Shown: positions 24,648 to 32,394 of the stretch, piece by piece
Layout of the letters: each line of letters begins with the position of its first letter
How positions within the stretch are numbered: the first letter of the stretch is position 1
NCBI RefSeq assembly: GCF_001427905.1
Contig: NZ_LMEF01000023.1
Location: 40,687 to 104,686 of the forward strand
Origin: Flavobacterium sp. Root420
GTDB taxonomy: Bacteria; Bacteroidota; Bacteroidia; Flavobacteriales; Flavobacteriaceae
Direction: 5' to 3'
DNA length: 64,000 bases
Notes under the pieces: generated by a model
Databases searched by the model: none
Told to the model about the DNA's origin: nothing
Seen by the model: only the letters and a program-made list of their open reading frames with translations
Position numbers and translations under genes: made by a program

Positions 24648-26429
24648 ATGTCTGAACAATTAAAATCACAAGAAGAGTTTTTAGCAAATTTTAACTGGCA
24701 TAACTTCCAAGAAGGAATTGATGCAGTAGATGAGAAAAACTTACAAGAATTCGAAGAACTAGTTTCAAAAACTTTCATCGCTACAGACCAAGAAGAAGTA
24801 GTTGAAGGGGTAGTTGTTAGAATTACAGATAGAGACGTTATCGTTGATATCAACGCAAAATCGGAAGGTGTTATTTCTTTAAACGAATTCCGTTACAACC
24901 CGAACTTAAAAGTTGGTGACAAAGTAGAAGTATTAATTGACATCCGTGAGGATAAAACAGGTCAATTAGTGTTATCTCACAGAAAAGCACGTACTATTAA
25001 ATCATGGGATAGAGTTATTTCTGCAAACGAAACAGGAGAAATCGTTAATGGTTTTGTAAAATGCAGAACTAAAGGCGGTATGATCGTTGACGTTTTCGGA
25101 ATTGAAGCTTTCTTACCTGGTTCTCAAATTGACGTTAAGCCAATTAGAGACTACGATGTATATGTAAACAAAATGATGGAATTCAAAGTGGTAAAAATTA
25201 ACCACGAATTCAAAAACGTTGTTGTATCTCATAAAGCGCTTATCGAAGCTGATATCGAAGTACAGAAAAAAGAAATCATCGGTCAATTACAAAAAGGACA
25301 AGTATTAGAAGGTGTTGTTAAAAACATTACTTCTTATGGTGTGTTCATTGACTTAGGTGGTGTTGACGGATTAATTCACATTACTGACCTTTCTTGGAGC
25401 AGAATCAACCACCCAAGTGAAGTTCTTGAATTAGATCAAAAATTAAACGTTGTAATCCTTGATTTCGATGATGAGAAAACAAGAATTCAATTAGGATTGA
25501 AACAATTAAACGCTCACCCATGGGACGCTTTAGATGCTAATTTAACTATTGGTGATAAAGTAAAAGGTAAAGTAGTTGTAATCGCTGATTACGGTGCATT
25601 TATCGAAGTTGCTGAAGGTGTTGAAGGTTTAATCCACGTTTCTGAAATGTCTTGGTCTACTCATTTACGTTCTGCTCAGGATTTCGTAAAAGTTGGAGAT
25701 GTTGTTGAGGCTGTTATCTTAACTTTAGATAGAGATGATCGTAAAATGTCATTAGGTATCAAACAATTGACTCAGGATCCATGGACTGACATTACTTCTA
25801 AATACCCAGTAGGTTCTAAACATACAGGTATCGTTAGAAACTTTACAAACTTTGGTATTTTCGTAGAATTAGAAGAAGGAATTGATGGATTAATTTACAT
25901 CTCTGACTTATCTTGGACTAAGAAAATCAAACACCCATCTGAATTTGTAAATGTTGGTGAGAAACTTGATGTAGTTGTGTTAGAATTAGATGTTGAAGGA
26001 CGTAAATTATCTTTAGGTCACAAACAAACTACTGCTAATCCTTGGGATCAATACGAAGATTCTTTCGCTGTAGGAACTATCCACAATGGTGAAATTTCTG
26101 AAATTGTTGACAAAGGAGCTACTGTAGAATTCGGAGATGATATCGTTGCTTTCATTCCTACTCGTCACCTTGAAAAAGAAGACGGAAAGAAATTGAAAAA
26201 AGGTGATACTGCTGATTTCAAAGTAATCGAATTTAACAAAGAATTCAAAAGAGTAGTTGCTTCTCACACTGCTATCTTCCGTGAAGAAGAAGAGAAAAAC
26301 GTGAAAGCTGCAACTGAAAATACTTCATCTAACTCTTCTAACACAAATGCACCAGCTGCAACTTTAGGAGATAACAATGATGTATTAGCTGCATTAAAAG
26401 CTAAAATGGAAAAAACTGAGAAAAAATAA
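24648..26429 (+). CDS. rpsA: 30S ribosomal protein S1
   Basis: 593 residues with six S1 RNA-binding repeats, each starting with a G-x3-G-x-V type strand, at about 50-125, 138-200, 215-285, 300-372, 387-460 and 475-540. Repeats 3-5 end in the DGLIHITDLSW/EGLIHVSEMSW form. The C-terminal 50 residues are low-complexity (Asn/Ser/Thr/Ala). S1 holds mRNA on the 30S subunit. Bacteroidota mRNAs mostly lack Shine-Dalgarno sites, so S1 may be especially important here. Codon use is more optimal than in neighbours (many AAC, TAC, GAC, CAC), as expected for a highly expressed gene. Confidence 0.97.
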   Translation: MSEQLKSQEEFLANFNWHNFQEGIDAVDEKNLQEFEELVSKTFIATDQEEVVEGVVVRITDRDVIVDINAKSEGVISLNEFRYNPNLKVGDKVEVLIDIREDKTGQLVLSHRKARTIKSWDRVISANETGEIVNGFVKCRTKGGMIVDVFGIEAFLPGSQIDVKPIRDYDVYVNKMMEFKVVKINHEFKNVVVSHKALIEADIEVQKKEIIGQLQKGQVLEGVVKNITSYGVFIDLGGVDGLIHITDLSWSRINHPSEVLELDQKLNVVILDFDDEKTRIQLGLKQLNAHPWDALDANLTIGDKVKGKVVVIADYGAFIEVAEGVEGLIHVSEMSWSTHLRSAQDFVKVGDVVEAVILTLDRDDRKMSLGIKQLTQDPWTDITSKYPVGSKHTGIVRNFTNFGIFVELEEGIDGLIYISDLSWTKKIKHPSEFVNVGEKLDVVVLELDVEGRKLSLGHKQTTANPWDQYEDSFAVGTIHNGEISEIVDKGATVEFGDDIVAFIPTRHLEKEDGKKLKKGDTADFKVIEFNKEFKRVVASHTAIFREEEEKNVKAATENTSSNSSNTNAPAATLGDNNDVLAALKAKMEKTEKK

Positions 26430-26450
26430 TTCTTAGTTTCCTCTAAATAG

Positions 26451-26481
26451 AAAGTCCCACAGCAATGTGGGACTTTTTTTG
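26451..26481 (+). terminator. Terminator of rpsA
   Basis: Perfect 11-bp stem AAAGTCCCACA/TGTGGGACTTT with a GCAA loop, followed by seven T residues counted from the stem end. Confidence 0.9.
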
Positions 26482-26589
26482 TTTATTATTGTTTCAAGTT
26501 TTCTTTGTTTGCTTCGCCAATTCAGCTAAAGCTCGTGTCAGGTTTCACGTTCCCTGTTTGAGAGTGACATTTAAGAATTGATTATCAGA

Positions 26590-26680
26590 ATTTTTAGGAG
26601 CTATTTCCTGCTGTTTCTTCCAATCTTTTATGCCAAACCCCGGCATAAAAGGATTTTTCCCTCCCATCAGGCTAGGGCAA
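26590..26680 (-). ncRNA. Structured RNA motif (Flavo-1-like), copy 2
   Basis: On the minus strand this reads AGCCTGATGGGAGGGAAAA then ATCC, a perfect 10-bp hairpin (26642-26651 with 26625-26634, loop of 7), then AGATTGGAAGAAACAGCAGG and GAAATAGCTCC. The outer CCTG (26668-26671) pairs with CAGG (26607-26610). Compared with copy 1 the order of blocks is the same while the paired bases differ (CCCCG/CGGGG versus CCTG/CAGG; CTTTTGTG/CACAAAAG versus CTTTTATGCC/GGCATAAAAG). It lies between the ends of rpsA and the leftward ExbD gene, so it is read as an independent RNA or the 3' end of the ExbD transcript. Confidence 0.55.
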
Positions 26681-26702
26681 CAGTTTTCAAAAGAAGTTTT
26701 GA

Positions 26703-27242
26703 TTATTTTACAGCTAATAATTTTGATTCTTCCGTAGTAAATTCATTTACAATAGCATAAGTATCAATTTTTGCGATAGTCATTTCATCTAAAATATCGA
26801 CCAAATTTTTAAAGTTGCATTTTTTGCTGGGTTTTATAATTACAATCACTCCTCCCCCAGGTCTGCCTAATTTTTCCGAATATTCACGAACAGAAGATTG
26901 TTTTTGTATTAATTCTTTACGAATTTCATCTTTACCGAATCTAACGTGCTTTGGAGACTGTTCAGGAAAATCTAAAAAACCTTCATACATTACTATTTTA
27001 TCATTTTGATCTAATAAAACAGTAATAATTCGGTTCTCAACTCCCATATAACAGTGAGTAGTACCGTTCCATTCGTCATCAGAATATTTTTCTGGCAAAC
27101 TTAAAGCCATGAATTTTGGTTTTGATAATTCACCAACGAGCATAAAAAATATAATCAGCAAAAACGAAACGCTGACCATAGCGGTTAAATCGACTCTTGT
27201 ACTTAACTTTTTGCTTCTTACTTTTTTAGGTAGATTTTCCAT
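26703..27242 (-). CDS. ExbD/TolR-type biopolymer transport protein
   Basis: 179 residues: a short basic cytoplasmic N-terminus, one transmembrane helix (about 18-38) starting with STRVDLTAMVSVSFLLIIFF, where the Asp at residue 18 corresponds to the proton-path Asp of ExbD, and a periplasmic domain. ExbD with ExbB/TolQ uses the proton gradient to energise TonB-dependent transport or Tol functions. No exbB or tonB gene is nearby, so this is an orphan copy; its periplasmic domain is longer than the usual E. coli ExbD. Structured RNA copy 2 lies just beyond its stop. Confidence 0.82.
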   Translation of the reverse strand: MENLPKKVRSKKLSTRVDLTAMVSVSFLLIIFFMLVGELSKPKFMALSLPEKYSDDEWNGTTHCYMGVENRIITVLLDQNDKIVMYEGFLDFPEQSPKHVRFGKDEIRKELIQKQSSVREYSEKLGRPGGGVIVIIKPSKKCNFKNLVDILDEMTIAKIDTYAIVNEFTTEESKLLAVK

Positions 27243-27524
27243 GATGAATCAATTTATTTACTAAAGTTAACAATAAAAGTAATAAAATAAGATTGCCGAT
27301 TTGAAAAATATTTAAAAATAAATTAGAATATTATTATGTTGTTTTATAGTAGTTTTTGGTGTTTATTCAATGATTTAGAATCTTTTTTTGAATTTTTAAT
27401 AAAACCAAATAGAAAGCTATCCCGTAAATGAACTTATTCATCTGATATCAAAAATGTAATAGTTGGTCAAATCCCAACTTTCAAATTGGAATTTGGAATT
27501 TTTAATACGGTGATTTCAATGTAT
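27243..27524. repeat. Intergenic region with a half copy of the TTGGAATTTGGAATTT repeat
   Basis: A 282-bp AT-rich gap between the starts of the ExbD gene and the stop of the EamA gene. It contains TTGGAATTTGGAATTTTT at 27486-27503, the right half of the terminator repeat found after lon and after the DUF2911 gene; the left half is degenerate (only GTTGG/CCAAC at 27462-27478). No gene is seen. Confidence 0.5.
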
Positions 27525-28370
27525 TTATCTTTTTGCCGTTAAGGTGGAGCCTGCAGAAGCTACAACTACACAAACGACGGCCAAAATTTCATAAAAATTT
27601 AGATTTTCCTGCAAGAATATAAAAGCACAAATTGCTGCAGCGGCAGGTTCTAAACTCATTAAAATGCTAAAAGTACGAGGAGGAAGCTGACCTAATGCCT
27701 TCATTTCTAAAGTAAACGGAATAGCGCTGGACAAGAGAGCAAGTGCAGCTCCCATACCCAAAAATTTTGGAGTAAGATTGGCAAGACCATTGTCGAAAAG
27801 TCCAAAAGGAAGGATTAAAATTGCGGCAAATAACATTCCTGTAGCAACTGCTTGTCCATCGTGCATGATTTTAGAAATTTTTCCGCCCAATATAATATAG
27901 GCAGCCCAAAGTGCACCCGCTAAAAGAGCAAAAAAGACTCCTAATAAATCTACTCTGTCGTTTGACCACGGGGCTATTAAAACGATACCTGAACCGGCCA
28001 GTAATACCCAACAATAATCTATTAAACGTTTTGATCCAATTATGGCTACTAATAATGGACCCATAAATTCTAAAGTTACAGCCAGACCAATTGGAATTCT
28101 TTCAATAGCTAAATAAAAAATTAAATTCATGGCACCTAAAGTCAAGCCATACGGAACTACAATTTTCCATTGACTGGGAGTGATTTGCTTTAAGTTTGGT
28201 CGGTACGCTAAAAGCAAAATTATGGCTGAAATTCCAATTCTTAGAGAAGCTGTTCCTGCCGCTCCAATTGCCGGAAACAGCGTTTTGGCAATTGCTGCAC
28301 CACATTGTACACTGATAATAGATAATAGTACTGCGGGGACAGGAGGAAGGTTGAATTCTTTATTTTTCAT
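27525..28370 (-). CDS. EamA family (RhtA-like) transporter
   Basis: 281 residues with ten predicted transmembrane helices in two EamA repeats (about 10-135 and 145-280). The overall order resembles RhtA-type amino-acid or metabolite exporters (IGLAVTLEFMGPLLVAI in helix 3-4 and SSAIPFTLEMKALGQLPPRTF in the second repeat are typical). Substrate not known. TAGTTTTG (28390-28397, minus) 20 nt before the ATG is a good -7 box. Confidence 0.85.
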   Translation of the reverse strand: MKNKEFNLPPVPAVLLSIISVQCGAAIAKTLFPAIGAAGTASLRIGISAIILLLAYRPNLKQITPSQWKIVVPYGLTLGAMNLIFYLAIERIPIGLAVTLEFMGPLLVAIIGSKRLIDYCWVLLAGSGIVLIAPWSNDRVDLLGVFFALLAGALWAAYIILGGKISKIMHDGQAVATGMLFAAILILPFGLFDNGLANLTPKFLGMGAALALLSSAIPFTLEMKALGQLPPRTFSILMSLEPAAAAICAFIFLQENLNFYEILAVVCVVVASAGSTLTAKR

Positions 28371-28389
28371 GCGAAATTTAAATGGACTG

Positions 28390-28397
28390 CAAAACTA
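28390..28397 (-). promoter_or_regulatory. -7 element of the EamA gene
   Basis: Minus-strand TAGTTTTG matches TANNTTTG; no clear -33 element. Confidence 0.4.
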
Positions 28398-28480
28398 CGA
28401 AATAAGTTTTGAAGGATCCATTTCTGCTCTATTCAAATAAGGAGAAATACGCTTAAAAGAATATATAAAAATCGTTTAAA

Positions 28481-28621
28481 CTATTCTAAAGCACGTTTTG
28501 TAACATAAGCACGATAGCCAATAATAGCCATTTGCCATTTTTTTGCTTTTGAAATGTCTAATCCTTGTTTGGTAAAACTTGGTAAAAGGATTTTATTTAT
28601 TTTGGCCAAAATTTTAAACAT
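28481..28621 (-). CDS. 46-residue basic miniprotein
   Basis: A complete small gene: ATG at 28621, stop at 28481. The product begins MFKILAKINKILLPSFTK, has a KKWQMAIIGYRAYVTKRALE end, and is highly basic with an amphipathic, partly hydrophobic middle. From memory, near-identical 45-50 residue proteins occur across Flavobacteriaceae, often mislabelled SsrA-binding protein, although they are far too short to be SmpB. A perfect -7 box (TATCTTTG) lies 16 nt upstream. The true function is unknown; membrane association is possible. Confidence 0.7.
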   Translation of the reverse strand: MFKILAKINKILLPSFTKQGLDISKAKKWQMAIIGYRAYVTKRALE

Positions 28622-28637
28622 AGCAGGTTTGTTTTTT

Positions 28638-28645
28638 CAAAGATA
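28638..28645 (-). promoter_or_regulatory. -7 element of the 46-residue miniprotein gene
   Basis: Minus-strand TATCTTTG matches TANNTTTG exactly. A TTTG lies about 24 nt further upstream, slightly beyond the usual spacing. Confidence 0.5.
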
Positions 28646-28677
28646 TAAAAAAAAGACTTCGCAGTTGTGCAAAGCCT
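28646..28677 (-). terminator. Terminator of the serine hydrolase gene
   Basis: Minus-strand stem GGCTTTGC/GCGAAGTC (arms 28669-28676 and 28655-28662, two G-U pairs), then eight T residues. It abuts the -7 box of the miniprotein gene. Confidence 0.8.
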
Positions 28678-28709
28678 TTTTTGAAGTGTTTTTCAAGTAA
28701 TAATTTATG

Positions 28710-30149
28710 TCATTCAATTACTAAAAGCAAATTTTGATCTGGTCCCTTTTCTATATTTAAAGCATTTTTAGGTGCCTCGATCCAGCCAGTTTTGTTAATT
28801 ACAAATTTGAACATTTTAATTTTATCATTTTCAAACTGTTTTTTGGGAAGAGAAAGCTCAAAAGTGTTTTTGTTTTTTCGGATTAGTTGGTAATCTTTAT
28901 CATTTGGATTCCATTTATCAAAAGAACCTGTTAATGAAACGCTTTTTACTAAATTGGCATCTAATGACTTATCATGTTCATAAGAAAAAACAACATTTTC
29001 ATTGACTATTTTATATCCGTAAATTTCTTTTTTAGAGTCGCCTTCAGATAGTAAAACTTGTGATAAATTTACAACAGCAGTTCCTAACGCATTTGCAGTT
29101 TTTTCACTGCTGATATTTACGATGATTGAAATTCCTAAACTACGTTCCGGATAAATCAACAACATATTTTGTGTCCCGAAAGCTCCTCCATGTTTCCAGC
29201 CATTTCTACCATTATTATCTACTTGAATGTTATCCCAGAAATAACCGTTCCAATCGGTATCAGAATTTAAAAGATTTCTTTGCGATTCCTGAACTAATTT
29301 ATTTTTGATATCTAATTCAAAAGCAATAAATTTAGTCATATCACCTAAAGTAGATTTTAGATATCCTGCGGCACCCCAAAGGTTATCAGACAAGTTCGGC
29401 ATCAGTTTATTATTACCGTTATAACCATTAGCAATAATGGTGTTTTTATCCACAAATAATTGCGTTGATTTCATATTCAGTTTTGATAAGATATTTTCTT
29501 TTAGCAAAGTTTCATAACTTTTATGATAGACATTTTCTAAAATGTGTGCTGCCAACTGAACACTTCCATTACTGTATTTAAACTTAGTTCCTGGTAAAGT
29601 GTCCAATTGAATTGTTTTTAAATCTGCAAAGAATTTTTCTCTGGAATATGTTTCATCCATTTTTCTAAAACCAATATAGCTACTGTCACTTGGATTTTTT
29701 CTAAATTCAGAATTATCGGGTAAATCTTTATTAAAACCAGTTCTAAAGGAAACTAAATCTTTAATTCTAATTGGGTGTCCATGATATTCCAAATTCGGAT
29801 AGGAACCTGTAATATATTTTCTAATGTCATCATCGATCTTTATTTTATGATCAACGACTGCCTGAGCCATTAATAATCCTGTAAATAATTTGGTGATTGA
29901 CGCTACTTCAAAAACGGTATTATTATTTGCCTGATTACCTTTTCCTTTGTCTATTTCACCATAATGCCTTGTATAAGTTTTTCCTTCTTTTACAATACCA
30001 ATAGATGCAGAATTTGCTTTCGAAGTTTCTAATAACTTTTTAGCTGTGTTATCCATTAATTCGAGAATTTCTTTTTCAGAAATTGTAGCCTGTTGTGCCC
30101 AACATGAAAAAGTAAAGAACAGGAACAGTGCAAAAAATACTTTTTTCAT
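28710..30149 (-). CDS. Serine hydrolase of the beta-lactamase/PBP fold with C-terminal glycogen-binding-like domain
   Basis: 479 residues with a signal peptide (cleavage near CWAQQ, residue 20). The class C beta-lactamase/DD-peptidase motifs are present: S84-I-T-K87, Y192-S-N194 and H320-G-G in place of KTG. Residues about 395-479 (VKSVSLTGSFDKWNP...MFKFVINKTGWIEAP) look like an AMPK/CBM48-type E-set domain. So this is a periplasmic serine hydrolase (esterase, peptidase or beta-lactamase-like) fused to a carbohydrate-binding-like tail. It lies 78 bp downstream of two BlaI-M56 pairs, separated by a terminator, the order seen in bla operons; its real substrate is unknown. Confidence 0.82.
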   Translation of the reverse strand: MKKVFFALFLFFTFSCWAQQATISEKEILELMDNTAKKLLETSKANSASIGIVKEGKTYTRHYGEIDKGKGNQANNNTVFEVASITKLFTGLLMAQAVVDHKIKIDDDIRKYITGSYPNLEYHGHPIRIKDLVSFRTGFNKDLPDNSEFRKNPSDSSYIGFRKMDETYSREKFFADLKTIQLDTLPGTKFKYSNGSVQLAAHILENVYHKSYETLLKENILSKLNMKSTQLFVDKNTIIANGYNGNNKLMPNLSDNLWGAAGYLKSTLGDMTKFIAFELDIKNKLVQESQRNLLNSDTDWNGYFWDNIQVDNNGRNGWKHGGAFGTQNMLLIYPERSLGISIIVNISSEKTANALGTAVVNLSQVLLSEGDSKKEIYGYKIVNENVVFSYEHDKSLDANLVKSVSLTGSFDKWNPNDKDYQLIRKNKNTFELSLPKKQFENDKIKMFKFVINKTGWIEAPKNALNIEKGPDQNLLLVIE

Positions 30150-30173
30150 TTTATTATATATTAGATTACTAAA

Positions 30174-30206
30174 TCAAAAAAACCAGTGTTTTTTTGTACA
30201 CTGGCT
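30174..30206 (-). terminator. Terminator after the BlaI-M56 operon
   Basis: Minus-strand stem CCAGTGT/ACACTGG (30198-30204 with 30183-30189), 8-nt loop, followed by seven T residues. It lies between the second M56 gene and the serine hydrolase gene, so readthrough would be needed for co-expression. Confidence 0.8.
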
Positions 30207-30227
30207 TTGTTTTTTAATTCTCAGAAA

Positions 30228-31982
30228 TTAAGATTTTTTACTTTCTTTCTCAAATTTCTTCATTTCTTTTTCATAGGCTTTCATATCCTTTTCGTATTCC
30301 TTCATATTCTTTTCATAATCCTTCATGTCTTTCCCAACTGTTTCTTCGATGTATTTAGCATACTTTTCTATCTCAACGCTGAATTTTTCCATGGCAATTT
30401 CATACTTTTCCATATCCTTACCGTACACTGCTTCATGTTTAGCCATGATTTCATCAACTTGTTTTTCATAAGCAGAAAGAGTTGGTTCAAAAGCTTCCAT
30501 TTTTTTCTCAAACTCTGCCATATCTTTCTCGAAATTGGCCATCGCTACTTTATCTCTTGGGTTTGCCGGTGGTGCTGGTGCTTTAGGCATTTTAGACATG
30601 TCTATAGTAGGTAACTTCGGCATAGATCCTCCAGGAAAAGCGGGTGCTGCTGGTGGAGCTGGAGGTACAATATTACCTATTCTTGCAGGAGGAGCCGGTG
30701 GAGAAGGAGGGGCAACATTTTTAATATCTGTACTGTTTACTTCTTCGACATCTGCGATGCGATCCTGAAGCATCGTTGATTCGTTTGTATCACCATCAGT
30801 AATAACGCCAATTTTCTTGATACCATTATCTTCGGTCGATACTGCCAGACCAAAGCTTTTTATTGGCTCATCACCGTCGATCTGAATGGTTTGAACTTCC
30901 TGAGCCCCTTTTTTAATGTTCATTTTAATGGCCGTCAGTTCCTTATTTGTGTTTCTTTTTACATTCGATATAGCAACATCAAAATCGTGGTTTTGTTTTA
31001 TTTTTTCAGCGATTACTTTTAATTCCTGATCTGTTGTAGTTTTTTCGATTTTGTAAACATCATCTGAAGTAGTTTTTTGAGAAACTTTCTGATTTTCTTT
31101 TCTCTCCTGTGCAATGATTTCTATTTGAAATAAAAATACAAATGCAGCAAGTGCTGGAATAATGGTACAATACTTCCAGTAATTTGTTTTTTTTGATTGA
31201 GTTTTGTTTAACATGACAATTCGTTTTTTGATTAATGATTGATAAAAATGATTGGTGATGGCAACACAGTTTTCATGTGTTGTTATTTTTAAAAGCGTGT
31301 ACTGATACGCTTTTTTGTCAGATATTTTTTTGGCGGCTTCACTATCAGCAATAAATTCAAGATTTTGTAGAATTGCTTTTTTGTACAACCAAATAATTGG
31401 ATTGAACCAAAAAAGAACACAAAAAATTCTCGAAATAATAACATCAACGGTATGATGTTGATCGCTATGCACTTTTTCATGCTCAATAATACTTTCTAAT
31501 TCTGATGCCGTGAACATTGATGAGTTGTAAACGATATAATCAAAATAAGAAAATGGAGCAATGTTTTCCTCAATATCTATAAATTTAAAATCTTGTTCTT
31601 GCTGTACTTCTTTTCCTTTTAAAACGGAATTCAAACTGTAAAAATCAGCAGCAAATTTTATAATAAGTGCCAAAAATCCAATGCCATAAATAATAAGCAC
31701 TACATAGTCCCAATTGATTTCAATAGATTGTTCCGGAATAGTAGTATAAGTATGTGGAATATAACCTGCAGCATAATTCATAACAGGCGTTGGACTAGGG
31801 GCGACCCATACAATTTTAGTATAAACCAAAAATGGTAAAACTACAGATGTTATTAAGCCGGCCAATAGGAACCAACGATTACTGTTGAAAAACGTTTCTT
31901 TGCGAAGTAAAAAAAAGTAAGCAAAGTAAAATAAGATTAATAAGCCGCTTGATTTTGCAATAAAGATAAAAAGTGCTTCCAT
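30228..31982 (-). CDS. BlaR1/MecR1-like M56 membrane metalloprotease, copy 2
   Basis: 584 residues. N-terminal part: four transmembrane helices and the zinc-protease site H168-E-K-V-H172 of peptidase family M56, which in BlaR1/MecR1 cleaves or inactivates the BlaI-type repressor on signal. After a fifth helix (about 270-290) comes an extracytoplasmic domain shared with copy 1 (VYKIEKTTTDQELKVIAEKI and on), then a Pro/Ala-rich stretch (about 425-475) and a highly charged helical tail with repeated YEK/EKxM units ending in KKS. No penicillin-binding sensor domain is present. The gene follows its BlaI by 5 bp. Confidence 0.88.
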   Translation of the reverse strand: MEALFIFIAKSSGLLILFYFAYFFLLRKETFFNSNRWFLLAGLITSVVLPFLVYTKIVWVAPSPTPVMNYAAGYIPHTYTTIPEQSIEINWDYVVLIIYGIGFLALIIKFAADFYSLNSVLKGKEVQQEQDFKFIDIEENIAPFSYFDYIVYNSSMFTASELESIIEHEKVHSDQHHTVDVIISRIFCVLFWFNPIIWLYKKAILQNLEFIADSEAAKKISDKKAYQYTLLKITTHENCVAITNHFYQSLIKKRIVMLNKTQSKKTNYWKYCTIIPALAAFVFLFQIEIIAQERKENQKVSQKTTSDDVYKIEKTTTDQELKVIAEKIKQNHDFDVAISNVKRNTNKELTAIKMNIKKGAQEVQTIQIDGDEPIKSFGLAVSTEDNGIKKIGVITDGDTNESTMLQDRIADVEEVNSTDIKNVAPPSPPAPPARIGNIVPPAPPAAPAFPGGSMPKLPTIDMSKMPKAPAPPANPRDKVAMANFEKDMAEFEKKMEAFEPTLSAYEKQVDEIMAKHEAVYGKDMEKYEIAMEKFSVEIEKYAKYIEETVGKDMKDYEKNMKEYEKDMKAYEKEMKKFEKESKKS

Positions 31983-31987
31983 AATGA

Positions 31988-32356
31988 TTATTTTTCTTCT
32001 TTTGAAGTTTCGATCATAGTCAGGATTTCGCGTAATTCGGCCGCAGAAATTTTTTCTTCTTTGGCAAAAAATGAAACCATACTTTTATAAGAACTATTAA
32101 AATAGTTATCAATAGCGGTGCTCATAAAACCTTTTCGATACTCTTCAATACTTACAATTGGGTAGTACTGATGCGTATTTCCAAAGGCATTGTGACTTAC
32201 ATATCCTTTCTCTTCAAGATTGCGAACAATAGTAGAAAGCGTATTATAATGCGGTTGATCTTCAGTAATCTCAGCCTGAATTTCTTTTACGAAAGCTTTT
32301 TTAAGCTTCCATAAAATTTGCATTGTTTCTTCTTCTTTGTTGGTTAATTTTAACAT
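31988..32356 (-). CDS. BlaI/MecI/CopY family repressor, copy 2
   Basis: 122 residues, a winged-helix repressor: LTNKEEETMQILWKLKKAFV at the N-terminus, the recognition-helix region PHYNTLSTIVRNLEEKGYV, and a C-terminal dimerisation helix. BlaI proteins bind palindromic operators and are cleaved when the partner M56 protease is activated. It is about 80% identical by eye to copy 1 (33984-34355) and sits 5 bp upstream of M56 copy 2 and 38 bp after M56 copy 1. Confidence 0.93.
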   Translation of the reverse strand: MLKLTNKEEETMQILWKLKKAFVKEIQAEITEDQPHYNTLSTIVRNLEEKGYVSHNAFGNTHQYYPIVSIEEYRKGFMSTAIDNYFNSSYKSMVSFFAKEEKISAAELREILTMIETSKEEK

Positions 32357-32394
32357 GGTTTTGGTTGGTTTTTTAAAAGAAAAATTGAAGATTT

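Noticed and set aside
26578..26760. Small rightward frame after rpsA
   Set aside because: It runs through the structured RNA copy 2 and into the end of the ExbD gene, with no start signal.
30186..30614. Phe-rich rightward frame opposite the charged M56 tail
   Set aside because: Antisense of GAA/AAA-rich coding DNA always yields Phe/Leu-rich frames; no homology or promoter.
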